Shown in pieces: positions 15,606-23,635 of a stretch of 64,000 nt of DNA. Below the pieces are notes generated by a model. It made no database searches. It saw only the letters and a list, made by a program, of their open reading frames with translations, and was not told where the DNA came from. This DNA is from Streptomyces sp. NBC_01476 (lineage in GTDB: Bacteria; Actinomycetota; Actinomycetes; Streptomycetales; Streptomycetaceae). Both the position numbers and the translations under genes were made by a program. Position 1 is the stretch's first letter. Every line of letters begins with the position of its first letter. The stretch is taken from NCBI RefSeq assembly GCF_036227265.1, contig NZ_CP109446.1, forward strand, positions 372,001 to 436,000, read 5' to 3'.

Positions 15606-16226
15606 ATGCCCCACACACCCAATGTCGCCGTCATCTACTACTCCTCCACCGGCACCGTTCACGAGCTGGCGGAGACCATCGCCACCGGTGCTTCCGAGGC
15701 CGGGGCCGACGTGCGTCTCCTGCGGGTGGCCGAGCTCGCGCCCAAGGAGGTGATCGCCAACGTCAAGCCGTGGGCCGACCACGTGGCGGCCACCGAGCAC
15801 ATCCCGCTCGCCACGCCGGACGACATCACGTGGGCCGACGCCGTCATCTTCGGGTCCCCCACCCGGTTCGGCAACGTCGCCAGCCAGCTCAAGCAGTTCC
15901 TGGACACGCTCGGCGGCCTGTGGGGCCAGGGGCTCCTCGCGGACAAGGTGTACAGCGGCTTCACCGCCACGTCCCAGCTGCACGGCGGTCAGGAGTCCAC
16001 CCTGCTGGCGCTCTACAACTCCATCTACCACTTCGGCGGGTTCGTGGTGCCCCCCGGTTTCACCGACCCCGTCAAGTTCGCCGACGGCAACCCGTACGGC
16101 ACCTCCCATGTGACCGGTGCCGAGGCGGAGTTCCCCGTCGACCGCACGGCCCGCGCCTCCGGCGCCTTCCAGGGCCGGCGGATCGCCGAGGTCACCAGGA
16201 CCTTGAAGGCCGGCCGCGCGGCATAA
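15606..16226 (+). CDS. wrbA: NAD(P)H:quinone oxidoreductase, WrbA type
   Basis: 206 residues of the flavodoxin-like WrbA family. The FMN phosphate loop is YYSSTGTVHELAETIA (residues 11-26), the second loop GSPTRFGNVASQLKQFLDTLGGLW (about 83-106), and the third FTATSQLHGGQESTLLALYN. WrbA reduces quinones by two electrons with NAD(P)H, preventing semiquinone radical formation. It leads a rightward group with an SDR, an alcohol dehydrogenase and a hemerythrin-like protein, spaced by 63 to 133 bases. The group suggests a response to a quinone, aldehyde or alcohol stress. The upstream region has candidate operators. Confidence 0.9.
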   Translation: MPHTPNVAVIYYSSTGTVHELAETIATGASEAGADVRLLRVAELAPKEVIANVKPWADHVAATEHIPLATPDDITWADAVIFGSPTRFGNVASQLKQFLDTLGGLWGQGLLADKVYSGFTATSQLHGGQESTLLALYNSIYHFGGFVVPPGFTDPVKFADGNPYGTSHVTGAEAEFPVDRTARASGAFQGRRIAEVTRTLKAGRAA

Positions 16227-16353
16227 CGGCCCGCAGGCAGTCAGGTCCCCAGGCAGTCAGACGCCCGGGCTCGCAGAAGCCCGGCCACGAAGTCGCCGGT
16301 CCCGTCCGCACAAGGCCCGGAACCGGATCAGTTCACAGCAAAGGAGTTCAGAC

Positions 16354-17103
16354 ATGTCGGTCTTTCAGACGCACGAGGGCCGGGTGGCCGTTGTCACCGG
16401 CGCCGGACGCGGTATCGGACAGGCCATCGCGGTCGATCTCGGCGCGCGTGGCGCCACGGTCGTCGCGGTCGACCTCAACAGCCCCGGCGAGACGGTCGCG
16501 CTCCTCGCCGACAAGGGGCACACGGCGCTCGGCCTCACCGCCGACGTGTCGAACCCGGAGCAGACCGCGGCCGTCGGCGAAGAGATCGCACACCGCTTCG
16601 GGCGGGCGGACATCCTGGTCAACAACGCCGGCATCTTCCCCTTCCTCGACATCGACGAACTGGACTACGACACCTGGCGGCGCGTCCTCGCGGTCAACCT
16701 GGACTCCCAGTTCCTCATGGTCAAGGCGGTGCTGCCGACCATGAAGAAGGGCGGCTGGGGCCGCATCGTCAACCTGACCTCCAACTCGATCGTCACCAAC
16801 GTCGCCGGTATTTCGCACTACATGGCAAGCAAGATGGGCAACATCGGCTTCAGCCGCGGCCTGGCCAACGACCTCGCCCCGTTCGGTATCACCGTCAACG
16901 CCGTCGGCCCGACCCTGACGATCACCCCGGGTTCCCAGCAGGTCCACCCGCAGGAAGCCCTTGAGGCCGCCGCGCAGGCCCAGGCCATCAAGCGCAACGG
17001 ACTGCCGGAAGACCTCACCGGCACCATCGCCTTCCTCACCAGCGACGACGCCGCCTTCGTGACGGGCCAGACCGTCATGGCCGACGGCGGCTACGCCCGG
17101 TGA
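16354..17103 (+). CDS. SDR-family oxidoreductase
   Basis: 249 residues, a classical short-chain dehydrogenase. The cofactor loop TGAGRGIG (15-22), NNAG (90-93), Ser143 or Ser145, Tyr156 and Lys160 form the expected active site. D40 at the end of the second strand favours NAD(H). AAGGAG precedes the ATG. The C terminus TGQTVMADGGYAR is typical. It reduces or oxidises a carbonyl/alcohol pair, with substrate unknown. The stop codon overlaps a GTG, but the next gene probably starts 63 bases later. Its neighbours, WrbA and a zinc alcohol dehydrogenase, suggest a shared catabolic or detoxifying pathway. Confidence 0.9.
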   Translation: MSVFQTHEGRVAVVTGAGRGIGQAIAVDLGARGATVVAVDLNSPGETVALLADKGHTALGLTADVSNPEQTAAVGEEIAHRFGRADILVNNAGIFPFLDIDELDYDTWRRVLAVNLDSQFLMVKAVLPTMKKGGWGRIVNLTSNSIVTNVAGISHYMASKMGNIGFSRGLANDLAPFGITVNAVGPTLTITPGSQQVHPQEALEAAAQAQAIKRNGLPEDLTGTIAFLTSDDAAFVTGQTVMADGGYAR

Positions 17104-17165
17104 CCCCACCGGTCGGCCCGGCCAAGATCCTCGACTCACAGAATCAGACGAAGGACAGACAGAAC

Positions 17166-18257
17166 ATGCGCAATGTGAAGCGTGCCGTGCTGGTGAAGCC
17201 CGGTTCGCCCCTGGAGATCTGGGAGCGCCCCACCCCCTCCGCGGCCGGCCGCGAGGTCATCGTGTCCGTCCAGATGTCGGGCGTGTGCGGCACGGACCAT
17301 CACCTCCAGTCCGGTGACATCAGCCTTCCCAACCCGATGGTCCTCGGGCACGAGGCCATCGGCCGTATCGAGGAACTCGGCTCCGGCATCACCACCGACA
17401 GCGCCGGCGAGCCGGTCGCGGTGGGAGACGTCATCTACTGGCAGCCGGCGCAGCCGTGCTACCGCTGCTACTACTGCACGGTCCTGGAAGACGTGTCCAT
17501 GTGTCCGAACCTGGTCACGTTCCAGCTGCACCAGCACGCGGACAAGCCGCCGGTGGGGACCTACACGGAGTACGCCTGGCTGCCGGACCGCACGGCGTTC
17601 TTCAAGGTCCCGGCGGATGTCCCGGCCGACGCCCTCATCGCGTTCGGCTGCGCCATGCCGACCGTCCTCCATGCCCTGGACCGGCTGGGCGGCATCCAGT
17701 ACGGGCAGAACGTCGTCGTGCAGGGCTCCGGGCCGGTCGGCCTGGCCGCGACGCTTCTGGCACACCTCGCCGGCGCGGGGAGCGTCACGGTACTCGGCGC
17801 ACCGCCCAACCGGCTGGAAATGGCCAAGAGGCTCGGCGCCACCACCACGATCGACGTGACGAAGACCAGCGAGCAGGAGCGGGCCGCCGCGGTCATGGAG
17901 ATCACCGGCGGGCGCGGCGCCGATGTCATCGTGGAGGCCGCCGGCCGGGTCCCGGCATTCACCGAGGGCCTCCCGCTGGTGGCCACCGACGGGACGTACA
18001 TCATCCTCGGCCTGTGGTCCGCGCCGGGCACCTCGCCGGTCGAGCCGCGCTATCTCAACAACCGCAACATCAGCGTGATCGGCTCGGCCTATACGACGCC
18101 GCGGCACATGTACGAGACGATCCGGATCACCCGGATGTGCCACCAGCGGTTCCCGCTCGCCGAGATGGTCACGCACCGCTTCTCGCTCGACCAGGCACAG
18201 GACGCGATCGACGCGGTGGGCCGCGGCGAGCCACTCAAGGCAGTGATCGTGCCGTGA
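17166..18257 (+). CDS. zinc-dependent medium-chain alcohol dehydrogenase
   Basis: 363 residues. Catalytic zinc ligands are Cys41 in GVCGTDHH and His62-Glu63 in LGHEAIG. Structural zinc cysteines are C98, C101, C104 and C113. The NAD loop is VQGSGPVGLAATLLA near residues 182-196. The region before the structural cysteines (YWQPAQPCYRCYYC) is typical of broad zinc-binding dehydrogenases. The ATG at 17166 with GAAGGACAG upstream was chosen over a GTG overlapping the previous stop. It oxidises an alcohol or polyol, substrate unknown. It is likely co-transcribed with the SDR gene. Confidence 0.9.
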   Translation: MRNVKRAVLVKPGSPLEIWERPTPSAAGREVIVSVQMSGVCGTDHHLQSGDISLPNPMVLGHEAIGRIEELGSGITTDSAGEPVAVGDVIYWQPAQPCYRCYYCTVLEDVSMCPNLVTFQLHQHADKPPVGTYTEYAWLPDRTAFFKVPADVPADALIAFGCAMPTVLHALDRLGGIQYGQNVVVQGSGPVGLAATLLAHLAGAGSVTVLGAPPNRLEMAKRLGATTTIDVTKTSEQERAAAVMEITGGRGADVIVEAAGRVPAFTEGLPLVATDGTYIILGLWSAPGTSPVEPRYLNNRNISVIGSAYTTPRHMYETIRITRMCHQRFPLAEMVTHRFSLDQAQDAIDAVGRGEPLKAVIVP

Positions 18258-18390
18258 CCACTGCTGTGCGTGCCCAGGACAGGTAACGCCGACGACGGCA
18301 TCTGTGGCAACCTTGCGGGCTTCGGCCGCTTCCCCGGGGCCGTCGTAACCCCTGACCATTGCCACCCAATTGTCATCGATCGAGGTACCA

Positions 18391-19074
18391 GTGAACAGCC
18401 CAAGCAACGAGCCCATGGCCGACGTACGGGACATGTACATGGCCCACACCATGCTCCGCCGGGAGTTCCGCCTCCTGCCGCAGGCGGTGCTGGACGTGGC
18501 TGCGAACGACACCAAGCGTGCGGAAGTCGTCGCGCTCCACGTCGAGTTGGTGTGCGGCGTCCTGCATCTGCACCACGAAGGCGAAGACCTGGTGCTGTGG
18601 CCGCTGCTCCTTGAGCGTGGCGGCGAGGCGAGCGCGGCCATCGTCCCCACGATGGAGGAGCAGCACAACGCCATACACCGGGCCTACGACGAGGTGACCG
18701 GGCTGCTGCCCGGGTGGCGTGCCACGGGACAGGGCGGCGAGGAACTCGCCCGCGCCCTGGAGCAGTTGCTGTCCGCGCTGGTCGAGCATCTCGCGCTGGA
18801 GGAGAAGGAGATCCTGCCGCTGGCCGAGAAGCACGTCACCGCCGCCGAGTGGAACCAGTTGGCCGAGCACGGGTTCGCCAAGAGCTCGAAGAAGACGCTG
18901 CCGCTGACCTTCGGTATGGCGATGTACGAGGCGGACCCCGAGTTGATCAAGGATCTGCTCGCGCAGGCGCCGCCGCCTGCCCGCCTGATCATGCCGCTGC
19001 TCGGGCCCCGCCTCTACGCCTCCCGCGCCCAGCGTGTCTACGGAACCCGCACACCACCGCGGGTCGGCGCCTGA
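18391..19074 (+). CDS. hemerythrin-domain protein
   Basis: 227 residues. A hemerythrin-like four-helix bundle is indicated by the iron-ligand spacing: HTMLRREFRLLP, then HVELVCGVLHLHHEGEDLVLWPLL, EEQHNAIHRAYD, and HLALEEKEILPLAEKH. About 60 residues follow as a C-terminal extension. Such proteins bind a di-iron site that reacts with O2, NO or peroxide. I chose the GTG at 18391, which has GAGG 5 bases upstream. It ends the redox cluster, is followed by a strong hairpin terminator, and fits an oxidative-stress or oxygen-sensing role for the cluster. Confidence 0.85.
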   Translation: MNSPSNEPMADVRDMYMAHTMLRREFRLLPQAVLDVAANDTKRAEVVALHVELVCGVLHLHHEGEDLVLWPLLLERGGEASAAIVPTMEEQHNAIHRAYDEVTGLLPGWRATGQGGEELARALEQLLSALVEHLALEEKEILPLAEKHVTAAEWNQLAEHGFAKSSKKTLPLTFGMAMYEADPELIKDLLAQAPPPARLIMPLLGPRLYASRAQRVYGTRTPPRVGA

Positions 19075-19090
19075 GGCACCGCGCAACGGG

Positions 19091-19124
19091 CCGCCCGCGG
19101 ACCGGTGGACCGGTGCGCGGGCGG
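19091..19124 (+). terminator. hairpin terminator after the redox cluster
   Basis: Arms 19091-19106 (CCGCCCGCGGACCGGT) and 19109-19124 pair over 16 bases with one mismatch and a 2-base loop, followed by GCTTTC. It lies 17 bases after the hemerythrin gene and can serve convergent transcription from the phosphatase gene as well. Confidence 0.75.
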
Positions 19125-19225
19125 GCTTTCGCGCGGGATCACGCCCGCATCTCAGCCGACGGAGGTGATCGTGGCGTCGTTCGCCCTCCAGGCGACCACC
19201 GCCCAGCCCGCGGCCTGACCTGTTG

Positions 19226-20986
19226 TCAACGGCCCGCCCGGGGAGCCTCGTTCGCAAGCGGATCCCCCAGGGCGGCCGGGGTGCGCAGAGTGAGGATGGC
19301 GACGTCGTCGTCATTGCCGGCGGGGCGGGCGCGCTCCAGCAGCAGGTCGGTGAAGGCGGGCAGCGGGCGGTGTGCCAGCGAAGCGGCATGCTTGCGCAGC
19401 CGGTCCATGCCGTCGTCGATCGGGCGGTCGTGGCTCTCGACCAGCCCGTCGGTGTAGAGGACCAGCGTCGACTGCGGCGGGAGCGTGAGGTAGGCGTCGG
19501 TGCGTACCGGCGACAGGCCCGTGGTGAGCAGCATCCCGTGCCCGTCGGTGAGGTAGCGGGCCTGCCCGTCGTGGGTGACCAGGAGGGGCGGCGGATGGCC
19601 GGCGTTCGTCCAGGCCAGGCGCCATGTGCCGTCCTCGGAGCGCTCCACGACCCCGAAGATCAGGGTCGCCATCGGCACCCCGGTGATGTGCGTGACCGAC
19701 GTGTCCAGCCGGTTCAGGATCGCGCTGGGCGGCCCGTGGTGGGTCCACGCGTAGGCGCGCAGCACACTGCGGATCTGCGCCATCCCGGCTGCCGCGTCCA
19801 GGTCGTGTCCGACCACGTCGCCGATCGCCAGGGCCGTCGTGCCGTCGGCCAGCAGGAAGGCGTCGTACCAGTCACCGCCGACCTGCGAGTCGTTCGGCGC
19901 GGGCACGTAGCGCGCGGCCATCTGCAGTCCCGGCACCGAGGGGAGCTGCGGCAGCAGGTGGCGCTGCATCGTCTCGGCGATCTTGCGCTGGCGCTGGTAG
20001 AGCCGGGCGTTGTCCAGGGCAAGTCCGGTGCGGCGGGTGATGTCCTCCAGCAGGGACAGATCGGCCGGGGTCAGCGGGTCGGGGCGCTTGGACCGCCCCA
20101 GCGTCAGTGCGCCCAGCACCTCCCGCACGCCCCGGATCGGCGCGATCGCCGCCGAGTGCATGCCCGTCGCCTCGAAGAGCCGCTGCTGTTCCAGGGCGAT
20201 TCCGGAGTCCGGCGGCCCCTGGTACGTCACCGGTGTCACCAGCGTCGACGCCGCGCCCCGCAACGCCCGCGACAGGGGCATCGGCGATTCGGCCGGCACC
20301 GGCGGCATCGGCCCCTGCAAGTCCTCCCGGACGACGAGTTCGCCCTCCTCCTGGTGCACCACCATCGTGCGTTGCACCTCGTCGACCTCGGTGATCAGGT
20401 CGATCACCGCCCAGTCCGCCAGCCGCGGGATCACCAGCCGCACCAGGCGGCGCAGAGCTTCGTCACTGTCGAGCGTCGACGTCAGCCGGGTGGTCGTCTC
20501 GGCCAGCAGCGCCAGGCGTTCCAGTTCCGGCAGCGTCGAGTTGCCGGCACCGCCGGGTTCCGGCACATCGGTGGCCGCCGGCTCCGGGCCGGAGTCGTAG
20601 AAGACCACCAGCACGCCCAGCTCATCCCGTGCAGTGGCGCATGGTGTGACGAGCCACGACAGCTGGACCAGCGCCCCGTCGCCCTGCTCGAACCAGCCAC
20701 TGCCGCCCTGCGTGCGCCGGCCCAGGAACGCCTCCACCATGCGGCACTGGGCCCTGGCCAGAGGCTGGCCGTGGCGGTCACGGTGGAGCAGGTCATGGGC
20801 GTCCCGGCCGACGAGATCGGCCGCGTTCCTTCTCAGCAGTCGCTCCGCGGGCGCGTTCACCGCGGCGATCGCGCCACGCTCGTCCACCAGACAGGCCGCG
20901 GCCCCCAGCAGGCCGGGCAGTCCGCCCGCCTGCGTCGTCTCCGGTGCGGGCGCATCTCCTGTCCCCTCGTTCGCCTCGTTCGCCAT
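19226..20986 (-). CDS. SpoIIE-type PP2C phosphatase with PAS and GAF domains
   Basis: 586 residues. Order: a PAS domain (about 25-130, with AACLVDERGAIAAVN and FLGRR), a GAF domain (about 165-335, with RLTSTLDSDEALRRLVRLVIP and LYQRQRKIAETMQ after it), then the PP2C/SpoIIE catalytic domain with VGGDWYDAF, IGDVVGHDLDAAA, TLVLYTDGLVE and NDDDVAIL holding the metal-binding Asp residues. Such proteins dephosphorylate anti-anti-sigma factors and activate alternative sigma factors under stress. No anti-sigma or STAS gene is in the window, so the partner must be elsewhere. GGAGGAGG precedes the ATG. It opens the stress-type region. Confidence 0.9.
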   Translation of the reverse strand: MANEANEGTGDAPAPETTQAGGLPGLLGAAACLVDERGAIAAVNAPAERLLRRNAADLVGRDAHDLLHRDRHGQPLARAQCRMVEAFLGRRTQGGSGWFEQGDGALVQLSWLVTPCATARDELGVLVVFYDSGPEPAATDVPEPGGAGNSTLPELERLALLAETTTRLTSTLDSDEALRRLVRLVIPRLADWAVIDLITEVDEVQRTMVVHQEEGELVVREDLQGPMPPVPAESPMPLSRALRGAASTLVTPVTYQGPPDSGIALEQQRLFEATGMHSAAIAPIRGVREVLGALTLGRSKRPDPLTPADLSLLEDITRRTGLALDNARLYQRQRKIAETMQRHLLPQLPSVPGLQMAARYVPAPNDSQVGGDWYDAFLLADGTTALAIGDVVGHDLDAAAGMAQIRSVLRAYAWTHHGPPSAILNRLDTSVTHITGVPMATLIFGVVERSEDGTWRLAWTNAGHPPPLLVTHDGQARYLTDGHGMLLTTGLSPVRTDAYLTLPPQSTLVLYTDGLVESHDRPIDDGMDRLRKHAASLAHRPLPAFTDLLLERARPAGNDDDVAILTLRTPAALGDPLANEAPRAGR

Positions 20987-21111
20987 CCGCCCGCACCTCC
21001 TCCGATTGCATCGCCCGCCGTCAGCGTCAGGTTCTCACGATCGCCGGGTCGCCGGGAGACGTCGATGGCTCGACGTCCCCCGGCAGGCCGGTACCGTACT
21101 CCGCCGCGTCC

Positions 21112-21531
21112 CTAGGCGGCCTGGACGAGTTCGGCGCGCCCGAACAGGAGCGCGTAGCCGGCGGGCAGCCGGTCGAGGATGCGGGCGAGAAGCTCGCGGC
21201 CGGCCAGGGCGGCGACCGCGGTGAGGACCACACCGGCGTCCCAGCGGGCGGTGGCGTGGGTGCCGCCGGTACGGGCGGCGATGTCCGCCACGAAGGCCCA
21301 GCCGTTGAGCTGTTCACGGTCGGGAACCTGGGCGGTGAGGGTGATCGCCGCCTCCACCGGGAGCTGGGCCGCGAGCGCCGTACGGTCCTCGCCGGTCAGC
21401 TGCCGCCCGAGGGCGGCCAGCACGGTGTGGACCGCTTCCTCGGCCCGCTGCCTGGTGGGATATGCGCCCTCGTAGCGCACCGATTCCAGCAGCTGCTCGA
21501 ACCTCGTACGGGATGCGGGGCGGGAAAACAT
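21112..21531 (-). CDS. DUF2267 family protein
   Basis: 139 residues. It matches DUF2267 in the pattern RFEQLLESVRYEGAYPTRQR, AEEAVHTVLAALGRQLTGED, ALAAQLPVEAA and LLARILDRLPAGYALLFGRA. The function is not known; these helical proteins appear next to heat-shock and membrane-stress genes in actinobacteria. It is a paralogue of the next gene (21633-22028), about 30 percent identical by eye, and both lie between the phosphatase and hsp20 genes on the same strand. The start ATG at 21529-21531 has only a weak ribosome site. Confidence 0.85.
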   Translation of the reverse strand: MFSRPASRTRFEQLLESVRYEGAYPTRQRAEEAVHTVLAALGRQLTGEDRTALAAQLPVEAAITLTAQVPDREQLNGWAFVADIAARTGGTHATARWDAGVVLTAVAALAGRELLARILDRLPAGYALLFGRAELVQAA

Positions 21532-21594
21532 GGGCGGGACGTCTGCCTTTCTCGCTCGGGGTGGGTACGCACAGCGGGTGGATCCGGGGATCGG

Positions 21595-21626
21595 CGGATC
21601 AGCGGATCAGCGGATCAGCGGATCAG
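21595..21626. repeat. four tandem copies of CGGATCAG
   Basis: Four perfect 8-bp units run from 21595 to 21626, flanked by degenerate copies. They lie between the two DUF2267 genes and just 6 bases after the upstream one ends. A slippage-prone array or a regulator-binding cluster. Confidence 0.85.
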
Positions 21627-21632
21627 CGGGGG

Positions 21633-22028
21633 TCAGGTGGGTTGTGGCAGCCCGAAGAGCAGGTCGTAGCCGGGAGGGAGCTGCAGCAGAATGCGGTCGG
21701 TGAGTTCCCGGCCGGCCGCGTCGGAGACCGCGCTGAGGACGGCGCCTACGTCCCAGGTCGCGGTCTGCTCCGTGGCGCCGGGGATCCACGCGGCGGTCGC
21801 GCGCACGAATCGTTCGGCGGTCAGCGGCTCTTCCGCCGGCAGGGGGTTGAGCAGGATCAGTGCGTAGGTCTCCGGCAGGCGGGCGGCGAGTTCCGCGCGT
21901 TCCCTGCCGACCAGGTGCGCGCCCAGGAGAGCCAGGACGACGCGGGCCGCCCGTTCGGCCTCGTGCCGGGTGTCGTATTCGCCGCGTTCCTGCACCCGGG
22001 ACAGGAACGCTTCCGTACGCGGGGTCAC
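21633..22028 (-). CDS. DUF2267 family protein (second copy)
   Basis: 131 residues starting at the GTG at 22026-22028, which has a strong GAGGAGG upstream. It shows the same pattern as its neighbour: FLSRVQERGEYDTRHEAERAARVVLALLGAHLVGRE, LAARLPETYALILLNPLP, and LTDRILLQLPPGYDLLFGL. Longer upstream in-frame sequence is Arg/Pro-rich and not believable as protein. The pair probably arose by duplication. Its position 130 bases downstream of hsp20, same strand, suggests joint expression with the heat-shock gene. Function unknown. Confidence 0.85.
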   Translation of the reverse strand: MTPRTEAFLSRVQERGEYDTRHEAERAARVVLALLGAHLVGRERAELAARLPETYALILLNPLPAEEPLTAERFVRATAAWIPGATEQTATWDVGAVLSAVSDAAGRELTDRILLQLPPGYDLLFGLPQPT

Positions 22029-22164
22029 CTCAGCCTCCTCGGGGTGCGGGCTTGCGAGCCAAGGACAGGCAGGAGAACGGGGCCGTGGGCGGGGCCGGGA
22101 CGGGGCGGCGGCCCCGCCCCGGCGGTGACCACCGGCAGGTGCGGGCGGTCGGGCGGCTCGCCGC

Positions 22165-22596
22165 TCAGCTGCTGATCTGCTGGTGCTCGGGCTTGGCGCC
22201 GATGGAGATCCGGCGGGGCTTGGCACGCTCGGTGATCGGGATCCGCAGCGTCAGGACACCCGCGTCGTAGTCCGCCGCGATGCGCTCGGTGTCGAGGACG
22301 TCAGCCAGCGTGATCTGACGCGAGAACACGCCCAACGGCCTTTCCGAAAGCTCCAGTTGCGCGTCCTCGGCCCGTTCGGCCGGCCGGCGCTCGGCCCGCA
22401 CGGTCAGGATGTTGCGCTCGACGTGGATGTCGATCGCCTCGGGGGACACCCCCGGCAGATCGAACGAGACCACGTACTCGTCACCCTCGCGGTAGGCGTC
22501 CATCGGGATCGCCGAGGGCCGTGACCAGGTCCCCGGGCCCATGAGCTGCTGAGCCAGGCGGTCCAGTTCGCGGAAGGGGTCGGTGCGCATCAACAT
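22165..22596 (-). CDS. small heat-shock protein (Hsp20/alpha-crystallin)
   Basis: 143 residues. An N-terminal arm (MLMRTDPFRELDRLAQQLMG) precedes the alpha-crystallin domain (about 35-130) with YVVSFDLPGVSPEAIDIHVERNILTVRAER near its start and GVLTLRIPITERAKPRRI carrying the conserved GVL motif near its end. It is an ATP-independent holdase that keeps unfolding proteins soluble. GGAGGTG lies 7 bases before the ATG. The promoter at 22657-22685 is close to sigma-70 consensus, with direct repeats around the -35 region. The divergent gene is an HSP18-regulator-like protein, so expression is probably controlled by it. Confidence 0.93.
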   Translation of the reverse strand: MLMRTDPFRELDRLAQQLMGPGTWSRPSAIPMDAYREGDEYVVSFDLPGVSPEAIDIHVERNILTVRAERRPAERAEDAQLELSERPLGVFSRQITLADVLDTERIAADYDAGVLTLRIPITERAKPRRISIGAKPEHQQISS

Positions 22597-22656
22597 CGCG
22601 AAACACCTCCAGTCGGTCCAGGCAGTGAGACTGCCAATGCGCTTCACCTGAGATCC

Positions 22657-22699
22657 GTTGTAGCATGTCATCCATTCGTTGACAACTCCGATGTCATCC
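22657..22699 (-). promoter_or_regulatory. hsp20 promoter with GGATGACAT direct repeats
   Basis: Reading leftward, TTGTCA (22685-22680) and TACAAC (22662-22657) form -35 and -10 boxes with a 17-base spacer. GGATGACAT occurs twice in the same orientation, at 22699-22691 just upstream of the -35 and at 22673-22665 inside the spacer, 26 bases apart. That arrangement is what a repressor site would look like. It is not the HspR HAIR sequence. Confidence 0.65.
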
Positions 22700-22727
22700 G
22701 AGAGGTGACGCCACCGAAGGAGGTCCC

Positions 22728-23396
22728 ATGCACGCTGCCGATCCCTCGTTCCCGCCCGACGGCCCGCGCACCGATCCGGTCTCCTTTCTCGCCGCCTCCG
22801 CGGCCCTGGAAGCCATCGGTGAGGCCGTCCGCACCGCCGCCGACGACGACAGGCGGCCAGGCCCCGACCCCCTGCCCGAGCAGGCCCTGGCGTCCCTGCT
22901 CCTGCTCCGGGAGGTGCGAGAGCGGCTCGCCGGCTGGGAAACCGGACTGATCGAGACGGCCCGTGAAGCCGGCGCCAGCTGGGCCGATCTCGCCGCGCCG
23001 CTCGGCGTGGCCAGCCGCCAGGCCGCCGAACGCCGCTACCTGCGGCTGCGTCCCGGGCACCCCGGCACCACCGGCGAGGAGCGCGTCAAAGCCACCCGCG
23101 ACCGCCGCGCGGCCGACCGCAGCATCACCGCGTGGGCCCGCCTCAACGCCGCCGACCTGCGGCGGCTCGCCGGCCGGATCACCGCCCTCACCGACCTGCC
23201 CGCCGGCGCCCGGGCCACCCTCCTCGACCTCGACCAGGCGCTGGGCACCGACAATGCCGCGGACCTGATCGCTCCCCTGACAGCCGCCCGCCCGCACCTC
23301 CAGGGCCATCCCGAGCTCGCGGCCCGCGTCGACACCATCACTCATCAGACCCACCGGCTCCGCCAGGCCAGCGACGACCAGCGCACCGGCGGCTGA
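22728..23396 (+). CDS. putative HSP18-type transcriptional regulator
   Basis: 222 residues, all helical in appearance. A likely helix-turn-helix is at about residues 80-108, TAREAGASWADLAAPLGVAS followed by RQAAERRYLRL, which resembles the HTH of proteins annotated as HSP18 transcriptional regulators in streptomycetes. The flanks are Arg/Ala-rich helices. The ATG at 22728 has GAAGGAGG upstream. It is divergent from hsp20 across 131 bases that hold the hsp20 promoter with direct repeats, so control of hsp20 and of itself is the simplest reading. No signal-sensing domain is evident. Confidence 0.75.
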   Translation: MHAADPSFPPDGPRTDPVSFLAASAALEAIGEAVRTAADDDRRPGPDPLPEQALASLLLLREVRERLAGWETGLIETAREAGASWADLAAPLGVASRQAAERRYLRLRPGHPGTTGEERVKATRDRRAADRSITAWARLNAADLRRLAGRITALTDLPAGARATLLDLDQALGTDNAADLIAPLTAARPHLQGHPELAARVDTITHQTHRLRQASDDQRTGG

Positions 23397-23635
23397 CCGG
23401 CCTGGGTCCGAGGGGGCGGGCCCGCCACGCGGGAACGGCCGGCCGGCGGCTATTCGCCACGCCGGAGCCGCCCGGGGACGTATCGCCCCGGGCGGCACGG
23501 CCGCGGAAAGAACTCGAACGGGACGGAGACGGGTGGAGGGTGCACACAAGGGCCACGGCCCGCAGCGATGTCGTCGTCATGCCGGATCGGCTACCGTTCC
23601 GCGCGGGCGACACCGGGAAAAGCGGGGCGGGGAAT

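Noticed and set aside
19153..19215. Short minus-strand peptide tail reading AAGWAVVAWRANDATITSVG just after the phosphatase gene
   Set aside because: It looks faintly like the end of a protein, but there is no upstream part in frame and the stretch is too short to judge.
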